Shown: positions 16,369-25,730 of the stretch, piece after piece
Position numbering within the stretch: position 1 is the stretch's first letter
Layout of the letters: every line of letters starts with the position of its first letter
Source: an uncultured Prevotella sp.
GTDB lineage: Bacteria > Bacteroidota > Bacteroidia > Bacteroidales > Bacteroidaceae
Reading direction: 5' to 3'
Assembly: GCA_938028745.1 (NCBI GenBank)
Contig: CALIZL010000048.1
Location: forward strand, 1-64,000
DNA length: 64,000 nt
Notes under the pieces: model-generated
What the model was told of the DNA's origin: nothing
The model's database searches: none
Seen by the model: the letters and a program-made list of their open reading frames with translations, nothing else
Position numbers and translations under genes: made by a program

Positions 16369-17925
16369 TTACCTTACGATTACCTCCATTGCCTGCGGTA
16401 GCTTGCGCGTTATGCCATCGGGACCTACGGCCGACACGTTGCTGATGTAGAAACGCTTGCTACGCGACAGCTTGCGGAAGGCATCGCGCTGGCGTTCGGA
16501 GAACTGACTGCCTGCCGAAGACATGGGAACGGCGTTGCCCATGTTGTCGAAGAACACCGTCTCGAAACTCAAAACGCGGAAACGGATGTCGAGAATGCCG
16601 TCGTCGATGGCGGCATGTATGCCCTCGGCACCCATCAGTGCGCCCTTGCTTAGGCCGCCGCCTTTAAAGCGGTCGGTGCCAACGGCGATGTAGGCAGTGG
16701 GGTCGGGCAGCTTACGAACATGGAAAACGGCTTGTCCCAAGGAACGAACCTTACCCTTATCGTTGGCTGTTATGTTGAAGGTTACGTCGCGTCCAACGGC
16801 CGAAGGCACGGCTACATAATGCCCGTTGCCCTTGTTGGTGAGTGTTCCGCCCGTCATGGTCATGCTGATGGCGTTCTGCGGGATGCCCGAAACGCTAACG
16901 CTCATGGGGTTTGTATAGCCTGCATAGAGCACGTTCATCAAGTCGGCGGCCACCGTTGCGGCTGTTGGCATGGCCACAACCTCGTACTTTTGCAGGAAGT
17001 TTCGGCGCAGAACCTCGCCCGAACCGTTACGCATGGTGATGTATCCGCCAAACGAATGTTGGCCTACACCGCCTGCGGCGAACGAGTATTTGCCGCCCCG
17101 AAGGTTCACACGCGCACCGTTTATGTATATGTCGGGCTGCTGTGTGGTGTCTACCGCCGCCATAACGATGCTCGCCGAGAACGTTTCGCCGGGGTAGAGC
17201 GTGGTCTTTTCGGGTATCACAAACGCATCTAGCTTGTTCACCCTAATATCTTTCATGTCGATGTTGGCCACTAGTGTGTGCAACACTTCGCCCTCGGCAT
17301 AGCGTATGTCGCTCTGTAACTTCGACAAAAGGGTCACTGCGGCCGACACGGGCATGCTCTCGAACATGTATTCTTGCCAGTTCTTGCCCATCGAACGCTT
17401 GCCTTTGGGTATCTCGGTAGAGAGGTTTTGGGCGATGATTTCGCGTTGTGTGGGGTCGTTAACCATCTTCAAGATGTAGTTTCGGTAGGCGTTGATGCCC
17501 TCGTAAAGCTTACGTCCCTTGCCTTCAATCGGAGCTAGCATCACATGGCTCGCCGCTTCGAGGTTCTCCTTGTTCACAATGTCGTGTACGTCGGCGTCGC
17601 TTCCATCGGCCTCGCGAACGATTGCTACCTTAAGCTTTTCAACGAAATTGAACAGCGAGTCGCTGGCTCGCTTTACCCCTTCGGCTTTGTCGAACCACGC
17701 CTTTACTTTCTCCGGGTTCGACTTTAATTGGCTGGCGAACACGTCGTATAGTGCCTCGTTCTGCTTGGTGGAACCCGATATGGTGCGTTTTAGGCTATCC
17801 TCAACCACCGAAAACCCTTCGAGTACTTCGGTAGAAACGTTGAGAGCCAGCATCGCCATGAGTACCACATAAAGCAGGTTAATCATCTTTTGGCGTGGAG
17901 ATATGGGCCTTTTCTTTATTGCCAT
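16369..17925 (-). CDS. porM: Type IX secretion motor/shaft protein PorM/GldM
   Basis: 518 residues. The N-terminus RQKMINLLYVVLMAMLALNVSTEVLEGF is one membrane helix with a buried acidic residue, as in GldM, which works with PorL as a proton-driven rotary motor. It is followed by a long helical bundle and beta-rich domains reaching through the periplasm; LDAFVIPEKTTLYPGETF marks a typical GldM domain entry. Normal length. It starts 11 nt after the porL stop. Confidence 0.95.
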   Translation of the reverse strand: MAIKKRPISPRQKMINLLYVVLMAMLALNVSTEVLEGFSVVEDSLKRTISGSTKQNEALYDVFASQLKSNPEKVKAWFDKAEGVKRASDSLFNFVEKLKVAIVREADGSDADVHDIVNKENLEAASHVMLAPIEGKGRKLYEGINAYRNYILKMVNDPTQREIIAQNLSTEIPKGKRSMGKNWQEYMFESMPVSAAVTLLSKLQSDIRYAEGEVLHTLVANIDMKDIRVNKLDAFVIPEKTTLYPGETFSASIVMAAVDTTQQPDIYINGARVNLRGGKYSFAAGGVGQHSFGGYITMRNGSGEVLRRNFLQKYEVVAMPTAATVAADLMNVLYAGYTNPMSVSVSGIPQNAISMTMTGGTLTNKGNGHYVAVPSAVGRDVTFNITANDKGKVRSLGQAVFHVRKLPDPTAYIAVGTDRFKGGGLSKGALMGAEGIHAAIDDGILDIRFRVLSFETVFFDNMGNAVPMSSAGSQFSERQRDAFRKLSRSKRFYISNVSAVGPDGITRKLPQAMEVIVR

Positions 17926-17936
17926 CTGCCGCGTTG

Positions 17937-18782
17937 TTATGGGTTTTGCATCTTCATGTTCACCGTCATGGCCTCAATCATGCGGGCATAGATGGCGTTT
18001 AGCTGCTCAATCTGTTGCGCCATACGTCGGCTTTGGTCGTTAATCTGGTCGATTGTGCCGATTTGCTGACTTGCTCCTTTGAGCTGCATCTCGTAAACCT
18101 TGGTGATGCCTGTGAGCGTTCGGTTGAGGTTTTCCATCTCTTCGCTGTCTCTTGTGAGGCGCGCGCTTTGTTGACTAACCTTTTCCAGCGTCTCGGTAAG
18201 CTTGTTTAACTCGTCGATATAACGGCTTGTAGCCTCTACCACTTCGATGTCGGCCAGCAAGGACGAGCCTTGAGCGGTGCTTGCAGCAGGCGGCGTTTGG
18301 GCGTTGGCATGGGCATGAGCCGCAGAAACCGCGCCTGTGGGCGTTGATGCGTTGGCCGAAACAACCACTGTGGGCTGCTGAACACCGGCGGCAGACTGCC
18401 TAACGGCTGCTGCTTGCTGCTGTTGAACACCGACAACGGGCTGTTGTTGAACCGCAGCCACACGTGTTTTTGTGGGCTGTTCAGCACCAACGTCAGTGCT
18501 TTCAAGATGCTCTTTTGTTACGTGCGATGGCAGGTCCATGCCGTCGGCGGTCTTGTCGAAAGGCCGGTCGAAGGCCGAAAGAAAGAACACCACTACCTCT
18601 GTTCCCATGCCGAAGAAGAGCATGAGGTTGGCACCGGGCAAGTGTGTAAGCTTGAAGAGTGTACCAAGGATAACGATAGATGCGCCCCAACTGTATGCGT
18701 AGTTGAGGAAAGTTTGTCCGGGAACGCTATCCATCCACTTTTGCAGACGATAGACGAGGTTGTATTTACTGTACGATGTCAT
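17937..18782 (-). CDS. porL: Type IX secretion motor protein PorL/GldL
   Basis: 281 residues with two N-terminal membrane helices (FLNYAYSWGASIVILGTLFKL and NLMLFFGMGTEVVVFFLSAF), the second carrying the conserved Glu of the GldL proton channel. A cytoplasmic helical part ends near MTVNMKMQNP. Between about residues 105 and 165 there is a low-complexity Gln/Ala/Val-rich insert with repeated VQQ words. The start overlaps the porK stop by 4 nt, so the two are coupled. Confidence 0.95.
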   Translation of the reverse strand: MTSYSKYNLVYRLQKWMDSVPGQTFLNYAYSWGASIVILGTLFKLTHLPGANLMLFFGMGTEVVVFFLSAFDRPFDKTADGMDLPSHVTKEHLESTDVGAEQPTKTRVAAVQQQPVVGVQQQQAAAVRQSAAGVQQPTVVVSANASTPTGAVSAAHAHANAQTPPAASTAQGSSLLADIEVVEATSRYIDELNKLTETLEKVSQQSARLTRDSEEMENLNRTLTGITKVYEMQLKGASQQIGTIDQINDQSRRMAQQIEQLNAIYARMIEAMTVNMKMQNP

Positions 18783-20245
18783 TTGCTTTTTTGCTTTTGA
18801 GGTTTGCCCGTGGACGTTGTTGCCAGGCTTCTAACGCAGCGAAAACCGATGTATGCGCGCGGTTGGTTTTGGTATTCCCAGCTACGCCACGCACTGCGGA
18901 TGTACGATTCGGGGTCTTTCCACGACCCACCCCTCACGCTTTTCTTCTTCAGTCGGTAGGGGTCTTCCTTAGCCGCCTTGTAATCCAGCTGCGGGTTTAG
19001 GTCGTTCATGGCGTCAACGCCGGCCTCGGTGTATATGGTGCTGGTCCATTCGGCCACGTTTCCGGCCATGTCGTACAGGCCATTGCTGTTGCTTGGATAG
19101 GCACCAACACGACTTGTTATGAGGTTTCCGTCTTGCGTATAGTCGCCGCGGTCGGGTTTAAAGTTGGCGTAGAAACAGCCTTGTCCGTTCTTTACGTTGG
19201 GATTTTCCCAAGGAAACTCGGCTCCGCTTTTGCCGCGGGCTGCATATTCCCACTCGGCCTCTGTGGGTAAGCGGTAGCGTTGCACGAAACGAGCCACGGC
19301 TCCCAGGCCTTTAAGCAGATAATCGGTGCGCCATGCACAGAAGGCGTTGGCTTGCTCCCACGTTACGCCCACTACGGGATAGTCGTTGTAGGCAGGGTTG
19401 CTGAAATAGTTGCGAAGATACACTTCGTTGTCCGAGTTAGTAAAGTCGTTCACCCAGCAGGTTGTGTCGGGATACACGTTTACTATATAGGTGTTGAGGA
19501 AATCCCACGGCCCACTAAGTTGCCTGTTGATGGTTTCGCTCACGATATTTCCGTTGTCGTCCACGTAGGCCGTGTCTTTCGAAATCATCACTTCTTCGTT
19601 CGGGTCGACGGTGCGGTCGGTATTGAGGTTGCGCTCTTGTGGCAGGATGCGGTTTTTGCGCAGTGCGGCCGTTGTGTAGTCGTAAATCTCGTAGCGATAA
19701 TTCAGCTGTCTGTAGTCGAGAAGTTTCTCTCCCGTAACGGGATTGGTTACATACAAGCTCTCGATGGCGCGCTGTTCGTCTTCGTTAGGCTTGCGTGGTA
19801 GCGGCTTTTTCCAGTTCACCTGCGGCCGAATGGCGTTTCCGTCCTTGTCTTCGGTAATCATATAGGTCTCGTCGCCGCCGTAAGCAGGGTCGGCCAAGCG
19901 TGTGCGCAGGATGCTGTCGCGCACCCAATTCACAAACTGTTTGTACTTCGAGTTGGTCACTTCGGTTTCATCCATCCAGAATCCATCTACCGAAATGTCT
20001 TTCACGGGCGTGTTCTTGCCCCAAAGACTGTCGCCTTTCTCGATGCCCATCTTAAGGTATCCACGCCCTACACGGGTCATTCCGTAGGGCGTTGGCTCAG
20101 CGAAGTTCTTGCTAGAACCCACACCAACCACTTCGCCACCACGTCCTGAGGCGGAAATACCTTTGCCGCCGAAACATCCTGAAAGCATCAGCGACAGGCC
20201 AAAGGCGCACAGCGCCAACACGATTTGCCTTTTTCTCTTCATCAT
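18779..20245 (-). CDS. porK: Type IX secretion lipoprotein PorK/GldK
   Basis: About 488 residues from MMKRKRQIVLALC, a start chosen because it gives a proper lipoprotein signal with lipobox LSGC; an in-frame ATG at 20299 would add an unlikely 18 residues. The body is an FGE-sulfatase fold: FWMDETEVTNSKYKQFV, YRLPTEAEWEYAARG, NVAEWTSTIY and SVRGGSWKD in the usual order. PorK forms the outer-membrane-attached ring with PorN. Second gene of the operon, 92 nt after porP. Confidence 0.94.
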   Translation of the reverse strand: MMKRKRQIVLALCAFGLSLMLSGCFGGKGISASGRGGEVVGVGSSKNFAEPTPYGMTRVGRGYLKMGIEKGDSLWGKNTPVKDISVDGFWMDETEVTNSKYKQFVNWVRDSILRTRLADPAYGGDETYMITEDKDGNAIRPQVNWKKPLPRKPNEDEQRAIESLYVTNPVTGEKLLDYRQLNYRYEIYDYTTAALRKNRILPQERNLNTDRTVDPNEEVMISKDTAYVDDNGNIVSETINRQLSGPWDFLNTYIVNVYPDTTCWVNDFTNSDNEVYLRNYFSNPAYNDYPVVGVTWEQANAFCAWRTDYLLKGLGAVARFVQRYRLPTEAEWEYAARGKSGAEFPWENPNVKNGQGCFYANFKPDRGDYTQDGNLITSRVGAYPSNSNGLYDMAGNVAEWTSTIYTEAGVDAMNDLNPQLDYKAAKEDPYRLKKKSVRGGSWKDPESYIRSAWRSWEYQNQPRAYIGFRCVRSLATTSTGKPQKQKSK

Positions 20246-20337
20246 CTGTTTTATCCAATCAACACGAGCCGCACTCCCCAGTATGCCATCTAGCGGCAAA
20301 CCGCCCGTTGCCCAAGGCCTTTGCGTTGGGGTGCGCC

Positions 20338-21276
20338 CTACAATAGTCTTACGCTTTTATGTTTATTCTTTCCTTTTTTAACGAAATTCAGTTCCTGCTC
20401 GTAGCCCACGAACAGCTCGTGGCTGCCGTTTCCCGGCTTAATGGCCGAGGTGTACATCTCGTAACTGTACCCCAACACGATGCCGTGAAAGCGTCCGCCA
20501 ACCATGCCCGTTACCGAAATGGTGGGCGCATAGCTCACACCTGCGTACAACAAGCGTTTCTCGTTGGTGTATTCCACGCGTGTGGAGATGTCGGCACGAT
20601 AGCCTGTGCCGTCTGTTCGCACCAAAGCCGAGGGCTTTATCTTAACAAACGGATTGCGTAGCGAAATATTGCATCCGCTCGTTAGATAATATGTGGGGGC
20701 GACGTGCAGCTCGTGGCGTTCGCCTAGTTCCACGGTGGGCGAGTTTAGGTGTTGTGCCGAGAGGCCCACATACCATGTTCGGGCCATGTAATAGAGACCA
20801 ACGCCCAGGTCGACGGCGTTTCCCGTCTCCTCGCTTGTAGGCAAGGCGTGGTCGTTTGCTTCGGCAGGGTCGAGTCGTGTGCCGTCTATGTTCTCCAACA
20901 GCAACGCCCCTTGCAGTCCCAATCCCAATGTTGCGCTGCCCAGTTTCAGCTTATAGGCGTATTGCAGGGCAATGCGTTGGTGTTTGAAAACGCCAATTTG
21001 GTCGTTCATTAGCTGCACGCCTGCGCCGTGGTTCATGCCTGCGAAGACGAAAGGCATGTCTGCCGCGAGCACCATTGTTCGCGGATTGTTCTCAAAACCC
21101 GCCATGCTCATGGCGTAAGCACCCGTTATGTTAAGCATCGGCTGCTTGCCCACGGCGGCAGGATTGAACGTGGGTTCGAGGTCGAAGTAATGCGAAAAGG
21201 TCGCATCGTATTGGGCACTGGCCTCCGCAAAGCCCAGAACCAGCCACAGCGTAATGATGGTTAAACGTTTCAACAC
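20338..21276 (-). CDS. porP: PorP/SprF family type IX secretion membrane protein
   Basis: 312 residues. Signal peptide (LTIITLWLVLGFAEASAQ), then YDATFSHYFDLEPTFNPAAVG, the hallmark opening of PorP/SprF proteins, and a strand-rich barrel with VGLSAQHLNSP and GYSYEMYTSAI. It is the first gene of porP-porK-porL-porM-porN, the standard T9SS order. No T9SS C-terminal cargo signal was noticed in other proteins of this window. Confidence 0.93.
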   Translation of the reverse strand: MLKRLTIITLWLVLGFAEASAQYDATFSHYFDLEPTFNPAAVGKQPMLNITGAYAMSMAGFENNPRTMVLAADMPFVFAGMNHGAGVQLMNDQIGVFKHQRIALQYAYKLKLGSATLGLGLQGALLLENIDGTRLDPAEANDHALPTSEETGNAVDLGVGLYYMARTWYVGLSAQHLNSPTVELGERHELHVAPTYYLTSGCNISLRNPFVKIKPSALVRTDGTGYRADISTRVEYTNEKRLLYAGVSYAPTISVTGMVGGRFHGIVLGYSYEMYTSAIKPGNGSHELFVGYEQELNFVKKGKNKHKSVRLL

Positions 21277-21388
21277 GTAGTGTATAACGCGCGGCAGGCG
21301 GATATATTGTGCGTGGCGGGTGAATTTTTGAATCTTTTGCTACTGAATGTTAAATGTTTAATCTGCAAGAATGATTGTTAGTTCATTA

Positions 21389-21420
21389 CTTGCGCATGTC
21401 GCTTTAATAATCTATTTTTG
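21389..21420 (+). promoter_or_regulatory. Promoter reading toward the TPR gene pair
   Basis: CTTG (21389-21392), 20 nt, TATTTTTG (21413-21420). Start near 21425, which is 530 nt before the first TPR gene. It may drive that gene through a very long leader, or a short RNA. Confidence 0.55.
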
Positions 21421-21955
21421 CGGAAAATGTAAGACGTTAAATGATGAGAAGCTTACATATCTTTTCTAAAGAAGCATCGCTCACGGCACATATTCTACCA
21501 ATTCGCGGTGTTTGACTGCTTGGTTGGCTCATTCTAGATGCCAACCAACCCCTTCTTTTTGTTCTTCTGTTAAATGCGTAGGTGCCTATCATGCAATGAT
21601 GTAGATAGTCGTAATGTGAAGTGTTCCTCATTTCTGAATCCGTAGGCTTGTCTTTTAAGAACCAATTAAAACAGGGAAAAGGATAGAACAAAGGTGGAGG
21701 AGTCGCCGTCAATGTCCCTCCTCCCTCGCTTTGGTAATCCCTACTTCACTCGTCATTCGCATGCGTTCAACAAAAGTTTTAAACTGTAAGCAGAATACAG
21801 AAACGAAATACAGGTATTTTGCAAATTTGTTCTCTCTTACATAACCAAGAAGACTACCGTAAAAGGACACAAGATAGAGGCGGTAAAAGGAAGCACGTTG
21901 AACAGAAGAAAGTATAAGAATTGGATAATCACTATCATCACTAAACGCCACGGAC
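21421..21955 (+). other. 535-nt spacer or leader before the TPR genes
   Basis: No convincing ORF on either strand; codons in the 80-90-residue reading frames look random. A hairpin around 21694-21722 (GGAGGAG with CTCCTCC) is visible but lacks a clear T-tract. Confidence 0.45.
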
Positions 21956-22930
21956 ATGACTGATTATTTCACATTAATGAACAAAAAGAAGTATGCCGCA
22001 GCAGAACGCTTGCTGTTGGAATGCTTGAATGATGACCCGACTGATGACTATGTGCTTAGTCAGCTGGCACTTGTTTCCTGGTACAGGCACAAAGACGAGG
22101 AAGCATTACGTTATGCAGACAGGGCCAAAGCGGTTGATCCAACAGCACCGCTTACACTTGCTATTCGCGCCAAGATCCTTTGGTCAATGAAAAAATTCGA
22201 ACAATCCATAACTGAATGGGAACAAATTCTCAACATGAGTGAACAGGAAGTGGAACAGAAAGGGTATGGAAAGAATTGGGCAAAAAGCATTATCAACGAT
22301 GCTAGATACTACAATGCCCTCTGTTTGCATAAGCTTTTTCGGGATAAAGAGGCTCTTCCTTTGATGGAAGAACACCTTAAAAACAGGGCGAAAGGCATCG
22401 CGAGTGACATCACCAAGCAAGAGGCAACACTATTTTATAAAGGACTGAAGTATAGTGATTTCCGACCCTATGTAAGCGAAAACGATGAAGGTTACACCAC
22501 CAGGGCACTGGCCCATCGAATAGAAGGGAGGATGAAAACACTGGAAGAGGCCAGGCAATGGGATAAGCTGGTGCGTTATCTTAAAGGTGTTTGCAAACGT
22601 TATCCCAAGGAATATTATTTCCAAGTGCGACTGTCTGAATACAGCAAGAAGCTTGGAAACAAGGCCGATTGCCTTAAATATGCCGAAGAGGCCTTTGCAC
22701 AAGAAACTAACGACCCACTTGTGAAGTACACATACGCCGTGGCATTGAAGTATTGTGGCCGAAACGAAGATGCCTTAGTGCAGTTCGAAGGCCTTGTTGC
22801 GCTAGGCTTAGACTACATCGCTTACTCGGAACATGGCGAGGGAATGCGCTGGGCAAAGAAAATTGTGCGGCACTCGCAGCGGTATATCGAGGAAATCAAA
22901 CAAAAGGAAGAAACAGCAGAAAACCATTAA
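21956..22930 (+). CDS. TPR-repeat protein, paralogue 1
   Basis: 324 residues without signal peptide, so cytoplasmic. Helical repeats of TPR type: KYAAAERLLLECLNDDPTDDYVLSQLALVSW, then DEEALRYADRAKAVDPTAPL, and a C-terminal pair around KADCLKYAEEAF and NEDALVQFEGLVALG. No catalytic domain; probably a scaffold. It is a paralogue of 23379-24350, with a 97-nt block of identical DNA (22555-22651). A small lipoprotein gene starts 11 nt after its stop. Function unknown. Confidence 0.85.
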   Translation: MTDYFTLMNKKKYAAAERLLLECLNDDPTDDYVLSQLALVSWYRHKDEEALRYADRAKAVDPTAPLTLAIRAKILWSMKKFEQSITEWEQILNMSEQEVEQKGYGKNWAKSIINDARYYNALCLHKLFRDKEALPLMEEHLKNRAKGIASDITKQEATLFYKGLKYSDFRPYVSENDEGYTTRALAHRIEGRMKTLEEARQWDKLVRYLKGVCKRYPKEYYFQVRLSEYSKKLGNKADCLKYAEEAFAQETNDPLVKYTYAVALKYCGRNEDALVQFEGLVALGLDYIAYSEHGEGMRWAKKIVRHSQRYIEEIKQKEETAENH

Positions 22931-22941
22931 AAGCAAGATGT

Positions 22942-23295
22942 ATGAAGGCATTTGTGTTGTTCATTTGCAGCCTCTTCGCCTTGACGATAGGCTGTAAGGG
23001 CGAAGAAAACAAGGCGGATTATCACGAACTTCGCGACAGTTTGGCCAAGTTGGTGTTTGCGGTTTGCGACAGCGGGCTAAACAAGAAATTCGGCGAAAAC
23101 TTGGCCCTCACGAAGATGAAAGGCATATACCTGCGCAACGGAAAGGAAAGGGCAAGGGCGTTTTTGGCAGAGCAAGTGAAAGCTCATCCCGAGAACACGC
23201 AACTGCGGAGCATGTTAGACGATTGGGCCGACATCGCCAATGGTTTCGAGCAAGAACGTACCATGCACTCCAAAAGCCCGTCTACCAGCCCTTAA
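22942..23295 (+). CDS. Small predicted lipoprotein between TPR paralogues
   Basis: 117 residues from MKAFVLFICSLFALTIGCKG, with a lipobox TIGC and a short following sequence, then a charged helical domain with RDSLAKLVFAVCDSG and KERARAFLAEQVKAHPENTQLRS. The ending of that domain resembles half a TPR. An upstream in-frame ATG at 22753 lies inside the TPR gene and is rejected because the lipoprotein signal starts at 22942. Probably co-transcribed with the two TPR genes. No family recognised. Confidence 0.75.
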   Translation: MKAFVLFICSLFALTIGCKGEENKADYHELRDSLAKLVFAVCDSGLNKKFGENLALTKMKGIYLRNGKERARAFLAEQVKAHPENTQLRSMLDDWADIANGFEQERTMHSKSPSTSP

Positions 23296-23378
23296 CCGCA
23301 CACAAAAGGCAGTGGTGAAAGTCCCGCCTGTTATGTGAAAGCAGAAACATAAATAACTAAAAACCCTAACTAAACAAT

Positions 23379-24350
23379 ATGGATATGGACAAATTATATC
23401 AACTAATAGAGCAGAAACGGTTTAAAGCCGTAGAAAACCTGATGCGGAAAAAGCTCGAACAGGAACCTGAGAACGTCTATTTCCTCGCCCAACTGGCAAA
23501 TGCGCTTTGGAACCTCAATAAAGACGAGGAGGCATTGAGCTATGCCGACAAGGCCAAAAGCATTTCTCCCACCAATCCGCTAACGCTTTTTACCCGCGCC
23601 CGCGTTCTTGGCTCGTTGCACAAATTCGAAGAGGCTGCTGCCGAATGGGAGGAACTCATCAGTATGGGGGAAGCGGAAGTTGCGGAGAAAGGTTTTGGAA
23701 AGGGTTGGGCAAAGTCGGTGATTAACGATGCCCGATATTACAGAGCTCTTTCCCTGGGCGAACTTAACAGGGACAAAGAGGCGCTCGCCCTGATGGAAGA
23801 ACACCTGAAACACCGGGGCAAGGGCGTAGAAAGCGACTTCACAAAGAAGGAGGCTACGCTGTTTTATAAAGAACTGAAATACAGCTATCTCAATTCGGGT
23901 GTGGATTATTCGGATGAAGGTTACGCCACCAGTGCACAGGCCCATCGAATAGGAAGGAGGATGGAGGCACTGGAAGATGCCAAGCAATGGGATAAGCTGG
24001 TGCGTTATCTTAAAGGTGTTTGCAAACGTTATCCCAAGGAATATTATTTCCAAGTGCGACTGTCTGAATACAGCAAGAAGGTTGGGAACAAGGCCGATTG
24101 CCTTAAATATGCCACAAACGCCTTTGCACAAGAGCCCAACGACCCGTTGGTTAAATATAATTATGCTGTGGCATTGATGTATTGTGGCCGAAATGAAGAT
24201 GCTTTGGCGCAGTTCGAAGGCCTTGTTGCGCTAGGCCTAGACTACATCGCTTACTCGGAACATGGCGAGGGAATGCGCTGGGCAAAGAAAATTATGCGGC
24301 ATACGCTGCGGTATATTGACGATATTAAACGAAGTTGTGTTGACTTCTAA
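23379..24350 (+). CDS. TPR-repeat protein, paralogue 2
   Basis: 323 residues, the same architecture as 21956-22930 and collinear along its length. N-terminal QKRFKAVENLMRKKLEQEPENVYFLAQLANALW and C-terminal NEDALAQFEGLVALGLDY show TPR helices. Protein identity is higher in the C-terminal half, and the DNA of 23984-24080 is identical to 22555-22651, whereas the N-terminal halves differ clearly. This suggests tandem duplication followed by gene conversion. The role is unknown. Confidence 0.85.
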   Translation: MDMDKLYQLIEQKRFKAVENLMRKKLEQEPENVYFLAQLANALWNLNKDEEALSYADKAKSISPTNPLTLFTRARVLGSLHKFEEAAAEWEELISMGEAEVAEKGFGKGWAKSVINDARYYRALSLGELNRDKEALALMEEHLKHRGKGVESDFTKKEATLFYKELKYSYLNSGVDYSDEGYATSAQAHRIGRRMEALEDAKQWDKLVRYLKGVCKRYPKEYYFQVRLSEYSKKVGNKADCLKYATNAFAQEPNDPLVKYNYAVALMYCGRNEDALAQFEGLVALGLDYIAYSEHGEGMRWAKKIMRHTLRYIDDIKRSCVDF

Positions 24351-24450
24351 ACTTTCTATAAATTGAGAGGAGACTGTTGTCTTTGTGATGCCGGCACAGG
24401 ACAAACGCTCCTCTCGCATAGCAAGTGCAGGGTAATTCAACTCGCTGGCT

Positions 24451-24705
24451 TCTAATTAACAAGTTAACAAGTTGACCAGTTGACCAGTTTCACAAGTTGA
24501 CCAGTTAACAAGTTGAGGAGTTGAGGAGTTGAGGAGTTGATAAGTTAACCAGTTGACGGGTTGACAAGTTTACAAGCTCATCAACTCACATGCTCAAAAG
24601 CTCATCAACTTACAAGCTCATCAACTCACATACTCAAAAACTCATCAACTCACAAACTCAAAACCTCATCAATTCACGAACTCACGAACTCAAAATCTTA
24701 AATCC
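24451..24705. repeat. Stutter tract before dispersed repeat copy A
   Basis: AACAAGTTGACCAGTT-like words change into CTCATCAACTCACAAACTC-like words, the same vocabulary as 10545-10985 and 55740-56090. Confidence 0.8.
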
Positions 24706-24734
24706 GATATTTTTATTTTACAACATCGTTCTGT

Positions 24735-25730
24735 TTTTAGCTCCGTTCTAGCGAGAAAATCGGTTAAAAAGTAGGTAAATGGCTACTGTTTTTGGCCTTT
24801 CAATCCTTTCGTCTTGTCTATTTTTGGGAAAACAACCTGCGTTTTGCACCATTTAGGCTTTCTAGAATGGCTGCCACCCCATTATTTTTTTACGCCCAAA
24901 TACGCCCTTTTAGTGCCTAAAACCCCACTTTTTGATGGCCATTTTGCCCTTTTTGGCCATGTTTTTCATGGTTCGTCAAGGGTTTGTCTATACAATTGTG
25001 GTGAATTATTATGCGTTTTGTATTTCGTTTTGCACCATTTTGCCCTGCATTTAGCACCATTTTACCTTGCATTTAGCACCAAAACGCACTGCGTTTAGCG
25101 GCATTTTACCTTGCGTTTTGCACCAAAGCGCAGTGCATTTTGCGGCATATTGCACCGCATTTGGCTGCAAATAGCCCAAAGTGTGGTGCAAATTGCGGTT
25201 TTATGCAATGCGTATTCATTTTGCTTACGTTTACAACTAACCCCTTTTTGCCCCAAAACAAACCTTCGCGAGAATCGATTTTTTGCGGCAAGGTGGGCAG
25301 TTGGTGGATAAAAAGGCCACTTTTAGTGTTAAATTTCTTGCTGAAAAGTTTACAACGGCTGATGGGTTGGCAAGTGGACAAGTGAACGAGTAAATCGTTC
25401 GTCTTATCGTGTTTGGGCATAAATACGCCCTTTTTTGACATAAGGACATAAGAAACATAAAGAGGTAGTCTTGACTTTTTCCTCGTTTTGTGCCACTGCA
25501 AAGATGTTTTCAACTTGTAGAGCATGCACTGAAAGGCCTTCAATACGTTATTTTTCGAGGCATAACTACGTTTTGCAACAGACAAATGCGGAAGATTTTC
25601 AGCTTACATCGTATCTTTGTCCAGTACTTCGTACATGGAGAAGTGTGTTTATCTTCGTTTTACATCACAAAGGCAATAAACTCCTCTCCATTTATAGAGA
25701 TGTCACGAGTCAAGACGGTTTCGAGAGGAT
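24735..25730 (+). repeat. About 1-kb dispersed non-coding repeat, copy A
   Basis: Collinear with copy C (56105-57165) and, less fully, copy B (34800-35790). Shared landmarks in order are CTCCGTTCTAGCG, the block around CCCACTTTTTGATGGCC, a 22-bp array (25024-25177, seven units), the best-conserved block CCTTCGCGAGAATCGATT (about 25262-25279) running to GGCAGTTGGTGGATAAA, ACATAAGAAACATAAAGA, and CACTGAAAGGCCTTCAA. No open reading frame is kept between copies. Confidence 0.85.
25024..25177 (+). repeat. 22-bp tandem repeat array 2 (7 units)
   Basis: Units of 22 bp at 25024, 25046, 25068, 25090, 25112, 25134 and 25156, core TTTAGCACCAAAACGC with variants such as TTTAGCGGCATTTTAC. Lies inside dispersed repeat copy A. 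Confidence 0.9.

Noticed and set aside
21437..21957. Two 80-90-codon - strand frames between porP and the TPR gene
   Set aside because: Random-looking composition and one overlaps the TPR gene start.
24814..25585. Frames of 90-160 codons inside dispersed repeat copy A
   Set aside because: The frames are not kept in copies B and C, and the 22-bp period shifts the frame at every unit.
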